A stretch of DNA of 64,000 nt from NCBI GenBank assembly GCA_022059125.1, contig JAEUWY010000005.1, forward strand, positions 5,952,001 to 6,016,000, in the 5' to 3' direction. The notes under the pieces were generated by a model. It was not told the origin of the DNA, did not search any database, and saw only the letters and a program-made list of their open reading frames with translations. This document shows, piece after piece, positions 12,331 to 23,102 of the stretch; position 1 is the first letter of the stretch; the number at the start of each line of letters is the position of its first letter. Source of the DNA: Corynespora cassiicola (lineage: Eukaryota; Ascomycota; Dothideomycetes; Pleosporales; Corynesporascaceae). A program made the translations under genes and the position numbers.

Positions 12331-12546
12331 ATGTCCGCCCCCAACGCAGGCCGCCAGTCCCCCGACCCCGAGCGCCAGTCGGGCGCCCAGCAACAGGACC
12401 CCGTCGCCAGCAAGCCCAACGAGCAGGGCGGCGCCCCCTCCCTCGACCACGCAAAGGAAGCCAGCGACGACCAAAAGGCCGCCCTGTCCAGCAACCCCAC
12501 GCACCCGCTCGCGAAGCACTCGGAGGAGACGACGAGCAAGAAATAG
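12331..12546 (+). CDS. Small hydrophilic protein, 71 aa
   Basis: Single-exon frame starting AAAATGTCC and ending AAATAG. The product is very polar and low complexity (Gln, Ser, Pro, Asp), with no membrane segment or cysteine. The C-terminal motif LSSNPTHPLAKHSEETTSK resembles a short tail seen in small fungal proteins of unknown function; I recall the pattern but cannot name a family. Codons are C-rich in third positions, as in neighbouring genes. The product may be intrinsically disordered or stress-related, which is inference. Confidence 0.6.
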   Translation: MSAPNAGRQSPDPERQSGAQQQDPVASKPNEQGGAPSLDHAKEASDDQKAALSSNPTHPLAKHSEETTSKK

Positions 12547-13304
12547 GCTCGTGAGATGGAAAGCATGACCACTTCTTTTTATCCTCTGTTCGAACTATAG
12601 CTACTACTACTACTACTTGCGGCTGTGGAAGGTCTGCGTCGGTGCGAGGGATAATTGTACCCGCATCTTGAAATCTAGAGTAATGAATGAATTATGAAAA
12701 TCTGCATTGTATGGGTTTCCGCGGTTTTCAATTGAGATTTTTGCGATGGAGAGCGGCGGATTGCTGATGGCGGATTGACGTCACGGCCCTGCATCTTTCA
12801 CAGCCGCGCCACCCATCCCTCTCCCTCCTCGTGCGCCGTCCCATACTCCAATAGTCGAGGAAGCATAGCCACTGACTTCTCCCCCAAATAGCCTCCTTCC
12901 ACTTGGACCCCGTGCTGTGATGTCGTCTTCTGTCGCCTCCGTCTACCGTGCACGCAGTAGGACGTGTGGTTGCTCGGATCGCAATCCCGAAATGCGCATG
13001 TTGGCCCGCTCAACTTTCCCATCTTCTCGGGCGCTTGCATGCGGCTGGCCCCGCCTTAGGCATGCCAATCGGACCGCGCAGCGCAGCGCAGCGGGCCCCC
13101 TCAACAAACCGACCTTGCGTACCTAAGCTGATAGGGTAGACGGGCTCTGTGGCTCGCTAAAGGTAAGCCATCACACGGTACGTTGCTCATATGCCTGTTG
13201 TTGCCTCGCAGCTGTTCGAATTCTGGGAATCGACGTTTCAACTGTCCCGGCTTGTAAAATAAACATTATATATTTTTTGAAGTGACTTTATAATATCAAG
13301 CAAC
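12547..13304. other. Intergenic
   Basis: No gene seen. It includes the 3' UTR of the 71 aa gene. A CTA trinucleotide run lies at about 12600-12617. Confidence 0.5.
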
Positions 13305-13444
13305 GGGCACATGGTCTAGGGGTATGATGTAGGTTATTATCACACCAAAATGTATAGATCAAGTCATTAACAAACAAATAGTTTCGCTTCGCATTCACAA
13401 AAATGAGATTGTGAAAGGTCGTGGGTTCAATTCCCACTGTGTCC
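13305..13444 (+). pseudogene. tRNA-Pro-like Pol III unit, interrupted
   Basis: The 5' end GGGCACA pairs fully with TGTGTCC at the 3' end (seven pairs, one G-U). A box A-like TGGTCTAGGGG and a perfect box B GGTTCAATTCC are present, and the T arm GTGGGTTCAATTCCCAC is intact. A run of nine T (13457..13465) follows 12 nt downstream, a good Pol III terminator. The D-arm side resembles fungal tRNA-Pro. About 50 nt of AT-rich DNA (13331..13381) sits between the D arm and the anticodon region, and no normal anticodon loop forms. A TTCAC/GTGAA stem or a TTCGC/GTGAA stem is possible. It is either a decayed tRNA gene or a tRNA-derived element. Confidence 0.55.
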
Positions 13445-13565
13445 AATTGACATGTCTTTTTTTTTGGAGATTCCAGGATCCTGAGGTTGCAAGACGCAGA
13501 AAAATAGTGTGATAGGGATTTTTTTCGGCTCTTATTAGGTGGTTTGGGCCCTATTGAGAAATACG

Positions 13566-13693
13566 AAGCTATGTTTTATTGAGTCATCAGCTCACAAACT
13601 GCCATCGTAATTAAAATGACAGAAAGCTTTCTTCTTGCACAATCAGGATTGTGCTTCACAGGGCAGGTCGTGGGTTCAATTCCCACTGTGTCC
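13566..13693 (+). pseudogene. Second tRNA-like unit (3' half)
   Basis: A block of 31 nt identical to the first unit (13416..13446 and 13665..13695) carries the same T arm and TGTGTCC end. It is followed by seven T (13713..13719). The 5' half is not recognisable, but the preceding AGTCAT...ACAAAC segment matches that in unit 1. A perfect GCACAATC/GATTGTGC hairpin sits where the anticodon arm should be. Downstream flanks of both copies also align (a CCTGA-GG-AAGA pattern and T runs), so this is an old tandem duplication of about 249 bp. Confidence 0.5.
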
Positions 13694-13699
13694 AAAGTG

Positions 13700-14076
13700 A
13701 TCGTATCCTTACTTTTTTTGCGGTTTCGTGGTCCTGAAGGGTCGTAAGATGTGGATGGGATGGATGGTACGACCATGATTTTTTTTTGGTTGGGTTCATT
13801 GGGGAAACTCAAATTGAATAAAGAACAACACACGCGGACTGGATTCCTAAATCGCACAAAAAAAACAGGGGCTACCCCTTATCATTAGGGAAATAAGAAT
13901 GGATGGCAATCAACTGAATTGACAGATTACTTGAATAAATACAAGTCAGAAGGCAAATTCCTTCACAGGCTTTCCTTTTGCAAACAGCATTTGCCATGCC
14001 CTGCTGTATCCACATCTCATTACACTCCTTTTCCCTCTCTCCACAACCCAGCCATTTCCGCCAACTACCTGAATTG
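13700..14076. other. Intergenic
   Basis: AT-rich remainder of the duplicated tRNA-like flank and the 3' side of the regulator gene. No gene seen. Confidence 0.5.
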
Positions 14077-16409
14077 TCAAAATGTAAACCCCTCGTGCCC
14101 ATCACCCAACAAATGGCCATCCGCGCCATCAAGCCCATCCGCAAACCATAAGTGCTCAGCACCTACGCTACTACCACCCCAGCCACCACCACCACCACCA
14201 CCAGCCGCTACAGAAACAGCCATGTGCATCCCACCACTATCCGAAGGCGTCTCTCCAACCATATTCTCGGGCGAGGTGTCTTCATGGAACTCAGACTCGG
14301 ACTGGTACGTCACACCTTGCACCTGCTGAGCCCCGCCATCCATCTGTCCTTGCATCCCTCTCCCAGCAACAGTACCACCAAAACCCCCTGCTCCTGTTCC
14401 TGCTCCCCCTCCAGCAGCCCCAGCAACCCTCCTTGCCTGCCTCTCCGCCAAAAACTCCACCCCCGGCCGCTCCGGAATCGCCCTGACCAGCACATCCGTC
14501 GACGTAGCCAGCATCGCAATCGCCCTCTCGAGGAACTCGGCCGACTTGGAGCTCAGCCTCAGCAACCAGCGATACTCGTCCAGCCTCGCCTTGTACACGT
14601 CCGCCTCGTCCTTGGTCGTCGACGTGGCCCACAGCAGCGACACAAAGGTGCCCACGAGCGCGAAGCAGTAGCGCGACGCGGAAAACCAGAAGCTTTGCAG
14701 GTGCTCGGGGCGCAAGGTCTGGACAAAGTCCATGGCGGACTGGAGGCGGGCGTGGGCGGCTTGGCGGCAGATGGAGCGGAGCGAGGGGTCGAAGGGGGGT
14801 GAGGGGGATGACGAGGCGCGAACGATGCGGCGGTGAAGCGTGATTTCGACGGCGTAGTAGCCGAGGTGGAGGTATCCTGGAGCAGCGAGTTAGTCAGGAG
14901 GTCAGTCTCCCAGAGTCATGTCGTTGTTACCTGTGGAGGAGAGCTTGCGCATGGCTATGCTCTCCATCTTCAGCGAGGCTGGGAGCTCCGTGTGCCACTG
15001 CCGCAACGATAGTTGGATCGGCTTCGCGCGTTCGAGGACCCAGCGGACACCCTGCTTCTCCGACTCGGCCTCTGCGTCCAGCGTGTAAAAGTTGGACAGC
15101 ACCAGCGCGAGGATGCGCGTCAGCTTGATCATCTCGCAAAAGAGCGTTTTGCCCTTCTCCACTTCGGTGCTGCCGTCCTCGTCGTCGTCGTCGGCAGCCT
15201 TTTCGGGAAAGTCATCTTCTTGGAGTGGCTCGACTTTCCAGTCGGTTGTTGTGATGTGGGATGGTCTGCCATGGACAAGGGCGCCCCATTTGTCCTGCAT
15301 ATAGAGCGTCCACGCAAGCCGTTTCCTCAGGCCACGCTCCCACGATGGGATGATCCAGTTCGAGCAATCGAGGTGTAGGCCCAGATCCTGTCCGAGTCCC
15401 ACGAGCTGGGTGGTAAGGGCCCATGAATCGCCGTCGGGCCTTTGTAGTAATAGTAAGCCAGCCTGGAGCGTAGAGAGCTTCGGCCGGTGGATAATGTCGT
15501 TCATTGTCTTGAACGCTAGTTTCTCTAGACGCGGTACGTCGGGTTTCGGGAGGAGCGCGAGCTCGCTGCTATAAGTCCACCAGTTCAAGGCCAAAATGTA
15601 TACGGCGGCGAGCAATGGTGGTGAAAACTCTCTATGGGTGCGTTGGTATTTCTCTAAAAAGACCTTCTTGTGTAGGATCGGGAAGCTGGGATGAACGATG
15701 CGAAAATACAAATGAACCAAAGCCTGGCCGTGGGGAGCGACTATAGTCTCGATGGCATCTAGGTCCGGTATCTCATCCTCGTAGTTTTTCGTCCCTGAAT
15801 CTGGGGCCAGGATAAAGGCAGTGTCAAAAGCGTCTACTTTGCGAAGAGACGAAAGCCCAGCAGGAATTTCTTCTTTTCCTCTGAACGCGTCCAACTCGAG
15901 AAGAATCTGTTCGTACTGAGATGTAGATCCGATCAGCCGACTATGTCGGTGTTTTTGCAAACCAAGAGTCTTCTTCAAAAGTGACGGCCCTCTGAGATTG
16001 GCATAGTCGTGCACTGGGGCGTCTTGACGAATCTTTGGTGCTTCCACAGCCGTAGGGTTGGCAGGGCGAGTCTGGGAAATAGAAGGGGTGCGGTTTGCAG
16101 CGTTGTTGATAGGATTTTCGTCATCATTCAACGCTGAAGCTTTACGCTTTCTTGGCAATGGTTCCAGCAGAAATGTGCATTCTTGTCGATCTTTGAGGTG
16201 TCAATCTATTGTTCCAGGCTATGCAGGAGATACTTACGGAAACGACACAAGACACACGGAGGACCACCCTCTGCCATCTCACATCGTGATTTGCGACGGC
16301 GACACGAATCGCATGGACGACGTGACCGAGCTTTGAGGCCATATAGGGAATCGCTGTGCACTGTCGAGAAATCCTGAGGCGAGAACGCTTGGGTTGGGCT
16401 GGTATTCAT
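14077..16409 (-). CDS. Zn2Cys6 transcription factor, fungal_trans domain
   Basis: Exons 16409..16238, 16190..14931 and 14876..14077 give 743 aa. The binuclear zinc cluster is split by intron 1 and is complete only after splicing: Cys33, 36, 43, 52, 55 and 62 (CX2CX6CX8CX2CX6C), followed by the basic PRKRK. The fungal-specific TF domain spans about 150-600, with GQALVHLYFRIVHPSFPILH near its start and the RLAWTLYMQDKWGALVHGRP motif. The C-terminal 120 residues are Gly-rich low complexity and end GHEGFTF. The gene lies about 0.9 kb from the NCS1 permease on the same strand and near the isochorismatase-amidase fusion. A role as nitrogen-pathway regulator is inferred from this context only. The target DNA and inducer are unknown. 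Confidence 0.9.
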
Positions 16410-17326
16410 CGTCTTCTTTCATGTCAGAGTCAGCATTAGAGGGCGATGGCGTGAATACGAGATACATCTCGCTCCAAAACTGGAGATGCTTAAACATTGT
16501 CCGATCTTTTCAGCCAGAAGAATCCGTCTTAACATTACATCTCGGGTCGTCTTTGTGTTCAATGTCAAATATCCATATTGATCTGTGTAGTACCCAATGG
16601 ACAGCAATGTGTAGCTTCCACGTCCAACAGGATTCCTTTACTGTTGGTACAATCATGCAGATCCATAAGGGCTTTGCCAAGACACGGGGTGGTCCCTCGG
16701 AGAGAAGTGGAAGAAGAAACAAGCGCAGGAAGAGGCATGGGCCACTTACCGTGCGCAAGAAGTGCCTGCAGGTAGCGTCCTAAAGCGGCATGGACCGGGC
16801 ATACCTCATCTAGCAGGTGTACGTATCTTGTCAGTCGCCTGGGGACCCGGACGGTGCCGCCGGAGAAGCGCCTCCAGAGAAAGCTGGATTATGGACTTGT
16901 CCCGTCGATGCGAACTGGGATGATTTATTAAATCTATACTATAAGGCTGTGGCTGAGAAAATGACTGATCTGAACGATGAAGCGAGGTGGGGAATGGAGT
17001 GCGTGCCGGGGACGATGCACGACGCACACGAGCTAGAGGCGCTCGGCAGAATTTTGGTGGCCAAAGCACCGACCCTTGAACAGATGGGAAGAATAGGTGT
17101 GGTTTCTGGGAGGTCAAGATAAGAATGGAGCTTGAGCCAATCAAACATGAAGCTAGCCGTTATTACTCAGCCGCACTGCTAATGAGAAAGTTTCTGGGGA
17201 CCATCGTCATCCGAAAACCCTCAACATTGCAAAAGCACAAAAGAGCAAGCCGTCTGGGGCAAACAAAGGGCTTCGAAAGGATATACTCAAATGAGCGTGG
17301 CCGTGCATATTCCTCAGACTAACGCG
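16410..17326. other. Intergenic, regulator promoter
   Basis: Promoter of the Zn2Cys6 gene and 3' flank of the permease gene. Open frames of about 100 codons occur on both strands at 16806-17144, but they show no recognisable domain and overlap each other. No gene is called. Confidence 0.5.
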
Positions 17327-19204
17327 CTAGACCATATCAGGCATTTCCTTCTCTTTTGCATGAGATGAATTCTTCGGCTCTTCCTCCCGCCCTTCAATGA
17401 CTGATGGAGACGAGTCGCTTACATGTGGTGGGTAGACTGCCTCTTCAACCATAGCTGAAATCGGTACCGATATATAGGTGCAAATAATGTAGTGCACCAG
17501 CATGGATGTCGAGAAGCCAAATATCCAGGCGAATGTATAAACTTTCCAAGATCCACCCACATCGAGCGAAGGCTCGATGCTTTTGGCAAATCCAGGCATA
17601 AGAGGCGCGAATCCAACCACGAAAGAGACATATGCTCTCCAATTCCAACCGCCGTGGTACCAATAGATGCCGTGACTCTCATACAGTTCGTCCACATCCA
17701 GCTTGCTCTTTTTGATGATATAGTAGTCGCAAATCATAGTACCGGCCATTGGGCCCATCAGACATGAGTAGCCGGAAAGAAATGCAAGCAATCCACTGGC
17801 GTTCTTAATGATGTTCCAGGGCGTCGAGACGATACTGAAAACGGAGATGAAAATGGTTGCGCGGAAGTTGTTGACGTACTTGGGGACCATTCCGGTGACG
17901 TCGTTTGAAAATATGTACGTACCAGCAGCAATTTGATTGCCAATGGTAGCCAGGATGAAACTTGCAGATACGAAGAATTTTGCTGCTCTGGAATCGAACT
18001 TCGCGATAACGGCTGGCATGTACCTGGTAAAGGTTGGTCAACTGAGTAAGAGAGGGTAGGTGGAATAGACTCACCATTCAAACTCGCCCCAAATATACGA
18101 ATGAGCCGAAGTGACGAATATTGGTGTCAAGGCACCAAATGTGCCAATAATGGGAAGTGCGAGAAACTGATGGTTTCCTTTGCCAGCATCCCTGGAAAAT
18201 CTCCCAAAGTCTGGCATGTTTACGGCAAGGCTGCTGAAAAGGCCGATGACCACGTTCAGACCAGTCATGACCGAGTAAGATGTGTTCATGTACGTCGACG
18301 TCATCTTGTACTTTCCAGTAACCAACTCGCCTCCACTGTTCACGAAAAATTAGATGGACACCCTCGCATCAGAATTTGCACTTACCCATTGGTCACAATG
18401 ACCGCCCATAGGAACAGTGCGAAAAACGTGGGCGGTACGATGGCACTTTTGACCCAAAAAAGTACCCTTAGCTTTGAAATCGGCATCAGAGCAAGTCCAG
18501 TCTGGAGAAGCCAGTACAGAAAGATGCACAGCAGGCTGGCAGCTGAAGTTGGGTCAGTTGTGACTGAGGAAGAAGAGCATCATCATGGCTCACAATCAAT
18601 ACCTGCGCTCTCTGGAAGTTGGTTGGGAAAAGTTATAAAACTCGGCCAGATAGCCTCAATACAGCGCTGGAGAAAGTTTCCGCCTTGTACTGTGAGAATT
18701 GCAGTCCATACCAAGCAAACGAAGGCTATACCTAGTTAACCGAGGCATTTGGCTAATACGGGGACAATGTACTCACATCGAATGATGATGGCTCCAAAGG
18801 ACCCGTACATTCCAAAGGTGCTTCTAATGATCACTGGAAAAGGAACAGCATATGTGGCACCCATCTTTCCAGTCAAAGTGATGACGACGCTGCAGATGGC
18901 GAATCCAAAGAATACCAACGGAATCGTCTCCCTCGCTGTAAAGCCCAATGCCATAACACTACTGACGGTTGAAGCCAGAGGCGGGGCCAGCATGTCAGAG
19001 CACCAGTAAGACCAAAAGTCTAGAGCTCCCCATGTTCGTTGCTCCGGTGGGACCGGATCGATATCTGCGAGTCCTCAATACCATTAAAAGAAATGAGAAG
19101 AGACATCAAATACCCTTGTTAGACCATCGAGAGCCATATTTTCCACTCTCGAATGGAACTCGCAGTCGAAAGTGAGGAGCTAGTCTCGCCTTGAGGACCG
19201 ACAT
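17327..19204 (-). CDS. NCS1 nucleobase/ureide permease
   Basis: Proton-coupled permease of the nucleobase-cation-symport-1 family (Fur4/Dal4 branch: uracil, allantoin, uridine). Six exons: 19204..19114, 19064..18777, 18731..18603, 18542..18386, 18335..18075, 18023..17327, giving 540 aa, a normal length. The N terminus has the family motif NKDIDPVPPEQRTW (created across intron 1) and FWSYWCSDMLAPPLASTVSS. Helix 3 contains TYAVPFPVIIRSTFGMYGSFG. The NMPDFGRFSRD motif in the middle and SCLMGPMAGTMICDYY are typical. About twelve hydrophobic helices are visible and the C-terminal tail is hydrophilic. Introns are 45-60 nt. It is divergent from the isochorismatase-amidase gene. Substrate is not fixed by sequence; the neighbour suggests a ureide or pyrimidine. 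Confidence 0.93.
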
Positions 19205-19854
19205 TGCAGATCAACAATACGGACAGTATGACTGGTAATCAGATAGCAAGCAGGAAGAGCAGGTTATTTGAAGGTCAGAGCGGGGTCGTCGCCCCTTGTT
19301 ATACATGTATTCGATCTAGGAACCGCGAAATCTATTCGTGCATCATGTCCACGTGAGAAATTGGGTATCAAGGTACCAAGAGATACAGGCCTGCGGCGAG
19401 CTGGAGGGCCGGAGGTTTTGCGCAGGCGAGATGCAATCGCGAGGGAAGGCGGCTTGAAGCACCCGACCTCTCCCATTCGCCATTGGATTAATATCGTGGG
19501 GAAAACCTGGGGGTTAGCACAGATATGCGCTCAAAGATCGGCCTTGAGAGGCCGTTGCCGGAGGGGGGGATAACGCCATGGCCTGATAGGGCCTAGCGTT
19601 TCAGGTGCCCGCAGATGGACCACGAGATAAAGCCTGCGCCGGCCGACGGCCATCGCCAGCCCTACGGGTGGCTATGATAGCCGGCTCTAACAGATAACCA
19701 ACCACCATGAGGCGTGCTCTTGATCTTTTCTTTTCTCACTATTATTCTCCGAGATTTCGCTTCCATCATACCTCACCTGTCTACTTATTCAATCGTCTGG
19801 GTTCATTATTACTATTTTCACAACTCGTCCCTAGGTATCGCTGCTTCAGAAAAC
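19205..19854. promoter_or_regulatory. Divergent permease/amidohydrolase promoter
   Basis: 650 bp between the ATGs of the NCS1 permease (minus) and the fusion hydrolase (plus). It is the only place from which both can be transcribed. HGATAR motifs are concentrated at 19584-19697, with another at 19241. No open frame of interest is seen. Confidence 0.6.
19584..19697 (+). promoter_or_regulatory. Cluster of HGATAR (AreA/NIT2-type) sites
   Basis: Four HGATAR sites on one strand in 114 bp: TGATAG (19584), AGATAA (19625), TGATAG (19675) and AGATAA (19692). A GATAA preceded by G is at 19569 and an AGATAG at 19241. Chance expectation is roughly 0.2 per strand in 114 bp. GATA factors of the AreA/NIT2 class activate nitrogen-scavenging genes, and these bind best at paired sites. 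This fits derepression of the cluster under nitrogen limitation. Confidence 0.55.
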
Positions 19855-22139
19855 ATGTCACCGTCGAAAGATGATTCCAAAGTGCTTTCGATCAATGCCA
19901 AGCCCTATCCATTTTCGTTCCCACTTGAACACACTGCATTGCTCATAATTGACATGCAAAGGGACTTTTTGCTGTCCCAGGGTTTCGGCGAGATCCAAGG
20001 GGGAAACCTTGCGGCAGTACAGGCGTCCATACAACCTACCAAAAAGCTTCTAGAAGCATGCAGGGGAGTGGGCATGACGATTGTACACACCCGCGAGGGC
20101 CATAAACCAGATCTTTCAGACTGCCCTTCTTCCAAGCTTGTCAGACAGTCCGCCGCTCCAAATAATACACAGCACAATCTCGTCATTGGCGATAAAGGCG
20201 AGCTTGGAAGGCTTCTCACACGAGGGGAATATGGACATGATCTTGTCGACGAGTTGCAACCTCTACCTGGCGAGGTTGTCATAGACAAGCCGGGCAAGGG
20301 CTCCTTTTGGAACACGCCCATCATGCACAAGCTCAAGGCTCGTGCTATTACCCATCTCATCGGTAATTGCTTCCAGAATTTCATCTAGCTTCAACTACTC
20401 ATATATCTCGATAGTCTCGGGCGTCACAACAGAGTGTTGCTTTGCGACGACGATACGGGAAGCTAACGATCGAGGCTTCGAGTGCTGTAAGTCAGACAAT
20501 CAATCAAGGTTGATCTTTTGAGTTCTGAGTGCCTCCAGGCGGAATCGAAGAAGCTACCAGCGGGTACAACGACGTGTGTTTCAAGGCTGCTACTCTTGAC
20601 ATGATCCACTGGTCTCAGGGTCTCTTCGGGTTCATTGCCAACCTGCAGCCACTCGTCGATGAACTTACACCACTACGTGCACAAAGCTCCATTGCAGACG
20701 CCACACCTCCCCAAACCCCGCCCGCATTCGATGGGGATCTCACGATACCAAGTCTTCAGAGGGCTTACAAGGCAGGCCTATCTCCAGTATCGCTAGTGGA
20801 AGCATTGTATGCGAAGATTGAGGCCTACAAGAAAGTTGACGCAGCAGTCTGGATACACCTCGTTTCAAGAGAGATTGCTCTTGAAGCCGCGCAAGCACTC
20901 TCTGCCAAGTATCCGGATAGAACCAAACTTCCACCGCTATTCGGCATTCCATTTAGCGTCAAGGACAGCATTGACATTGCCGGTTTACCCACAACGACGG
21001 CCTGTCCACCCCTGGCTCATGTGCCTTCCGAGTCATCATTCGTCTATCAAAGATGTATCGATATGGGTGCACTGTTTATTGGTAAAACCAATCTCGACCA
21101 ACTCGCGACCGGCCTGAGTGGCTGCCGGAGTCCATATGGAATACCCCATTCGGTGTACCACCCGGACTATATCAGCGGGGGGTCCAGCAGTGGCAACGCC
21201 GTCAGCGTCGGGGCAAACTTGGTATCGTTCTCGCTGGCTACAGACACTGCAGGATCAGGTCGTGTACCAGCAGGTCTCAACGGCATCGTTGGATACAAAC
21301 CAACCCGGGGGACCATCTCATTCAGGGGAATCACCCCCGCATGTCTATCGCTCGACTGCATAGCACTCAGCACCAAGACAGTGTCCGATGCTCGTACCCT
21401 CTGGCAGATCCTCGAAGACCACGACCCCCTGGACCCTTACTCGAAGCCTGCAATAGGATTCGAGCGCCACATCAACAGCATTGGCCCACAAGCTCGCAGC
21501 TTCAAGTTTGGAGTCCCCCCTGCAGCCTCAATGGCCGTCTGCTCACTCCCCGTACGCCGCATGTTCAACGAAGCCGTCGCAAAACTGCAAGCATTGGGTG
21601 GAACACTAACTCCCATCGACTGGACACCCTTCCAAAAGGGTAGCCAACTTCTCTACGATGGAACTTTCGTCTTAGAGCGCCTAGCCTCGCTCCCAGACGA
21701 CTTCCTCTTCAAGAACCGCGCAGCACTGCACCCTGTCATCGTGGAGCTCATGGATGCCGTCGTTGCGCGCAACAGCAGCGCTGTCGACGCATATCGGGAC
21801 CTCCAGGCCAAGGCCCTCTACACCAGGCAGGCCGAAAATGTCTTTGGGTATGCGGCATCGGGTATTGATGTGCTCGTCGTGCCGACGTTTCCGACGCACT
21901 GGACAATCGAGCAGGTGCTTGCGGACCCCATCAAAAAGAATAGTCATTTGGGCGAGTTTACCCACTTTGCGAATGTGCTCGATCTCTGTGGGGTGGCGGT
22001 GCCGGCGGGCACATATCCGATCAAGGAGCTGAGTGGCAAGGAAGAGGGTGGGGAATTGCCATTTAGTGTGACATTTTTGAGCGGCAGTCGGTTGGATGCT
22101 GAGATGTTGGAGATTGCAAGGCGGTTTGAGGAGAGTTGA
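19855..22139 (+). CDS. Isochorismatase-allophanate hydrolase fusion
   Basis: One 726 aa protein from exons 19855..20362, 20415..20486 and 20539..22139; phases close across both 52 nt introns. Residues 25-225 are an isochorismatase-fold amidohydrolase with triad Asp33 (LLIIDMQRDF), Lys145 (VIDKPGKGSFW) and Cys178 (SGVTTECCFATTIREAND). This fold includes biuret hydrolase, N-carbamoylsarcosine amidase and RutB. Residues 255-726 are an amidase-signature enzyme closest to allophanate hydrolase AtzF: Lys335 in FSVKDSID, cis-Ser409 in GGSSSGN, nucleophile Ser433 in TDTAGSGR, and the AtzF-like SLDCIALSTKTVSDA and PFSVTFLSGSRLDAEML. The extra C-terminal domain of AtzF is absent. Likely chemistry is a ureide to allophanate to ammonia and CO2. 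Substrate is inferred. Confidence 0.9.
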
Positions 22140-23102
22140 ATGAGGGGCTGATGAATGTTGCTGATGGCAGAGATGCTCAATGAGCTGCAAGGACGGAAAG
22201 AATGTTCAGATCTTCATCTTCTGGGTTGGTTCTAGATGGATTGGCATTAGTAAAGGGCCTTGACATGCCCTTTATTCTTGCCAATATGCAGGGCAACCCT
22301 CGGAGGGGTTTTTTGGAAAATCGCGAGCTGATGCGAAACTACTCCGAAAATGTAGGAAGGGTGTTTCCGACGGCACTTGCCATTTCCTTGATAGGTACTT
22401 GGGTGCGATAACGAAGCCCAAACTCAATAGATGGCACACAAAGTCAAGAGTCCGGTGTGAGACGAGATGAAAGTGATGCGGTGAAGGAAATGCTCTTTTT
22501 CCTGGGCTACGCGGCTGGTATTGTTTGTTTGCCGCCACAAATTCTGCGGTATCTAGGGACCAGAAATTGGTCCAACGGGTGGAGCGATGCTTTGATGGGA
22601 TTAGCGAAATTCGATGGCTATGTACCTGGGTCCCAAGCCTGGCCGCGTCACATGTCGCCACCGCACAGCCGCGCAGCATCATCTGACATTGAAGCCAGCT
22701 CGAAGACGCGGACGGCAGCAAATAGGACGACGGTGACGTGAGGCGGGCGTGGTGCGGGCGAGAAGCCTCTCGTCGCCGGGAAGATGCGATCCGGCAAGCC
22801 AGAAATCTCCCCACGAGGTGGACGGTCGTGGCCCGTGCACATAAGCGAAATTGGCCGTACTTAGCCTTTCCTGATTGGCGGTCGGATCAGTCTGTTCCTC
22901 GCAGCCAGAAGTGGTGCCAGTGGCCCGGACCCCTGCGGCCCTGGTGGATCGGCGCCTTCAACACCTCGAACTTATTAAACCGCCTCCCTGTCTTTTCATC
23001 CCTCTCCTCTCTTCACTGCGACTGCACGCCGACCGCCTCTGCAGTCTTCCCTTCCTTTCCCCCCATTGTTTCGAGCCAATTGGTCGCGGCGCAAACCCAA
23101 AC
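22140..23102. other. Intergenic, ERG25 promoter
   Basis: 3' UTR of the fusion gene and promoter plus pyrimidine-rich leader of ERG25. No gene seen. Confidence 0.5.

Noticed and set aside
13576..13857. Minus-strand frame with TVGIEPTTC
   Set aside because: This peptide is the classic translation of a reversed tRNA T arm; the DNA is the tRNA-like unit.
16806..17144. About 100-codon frames on both strands (plus 16817-17122, minus 16806-17144)
   Set aside because: They overlap each other, carry no recognised domain and lie in a regulator promoter; length is within chance.
21681..22190. 169-codon minus-strand frame antisense to the amidase
   Set aside because: Shadow of the well-supported amidase domain.
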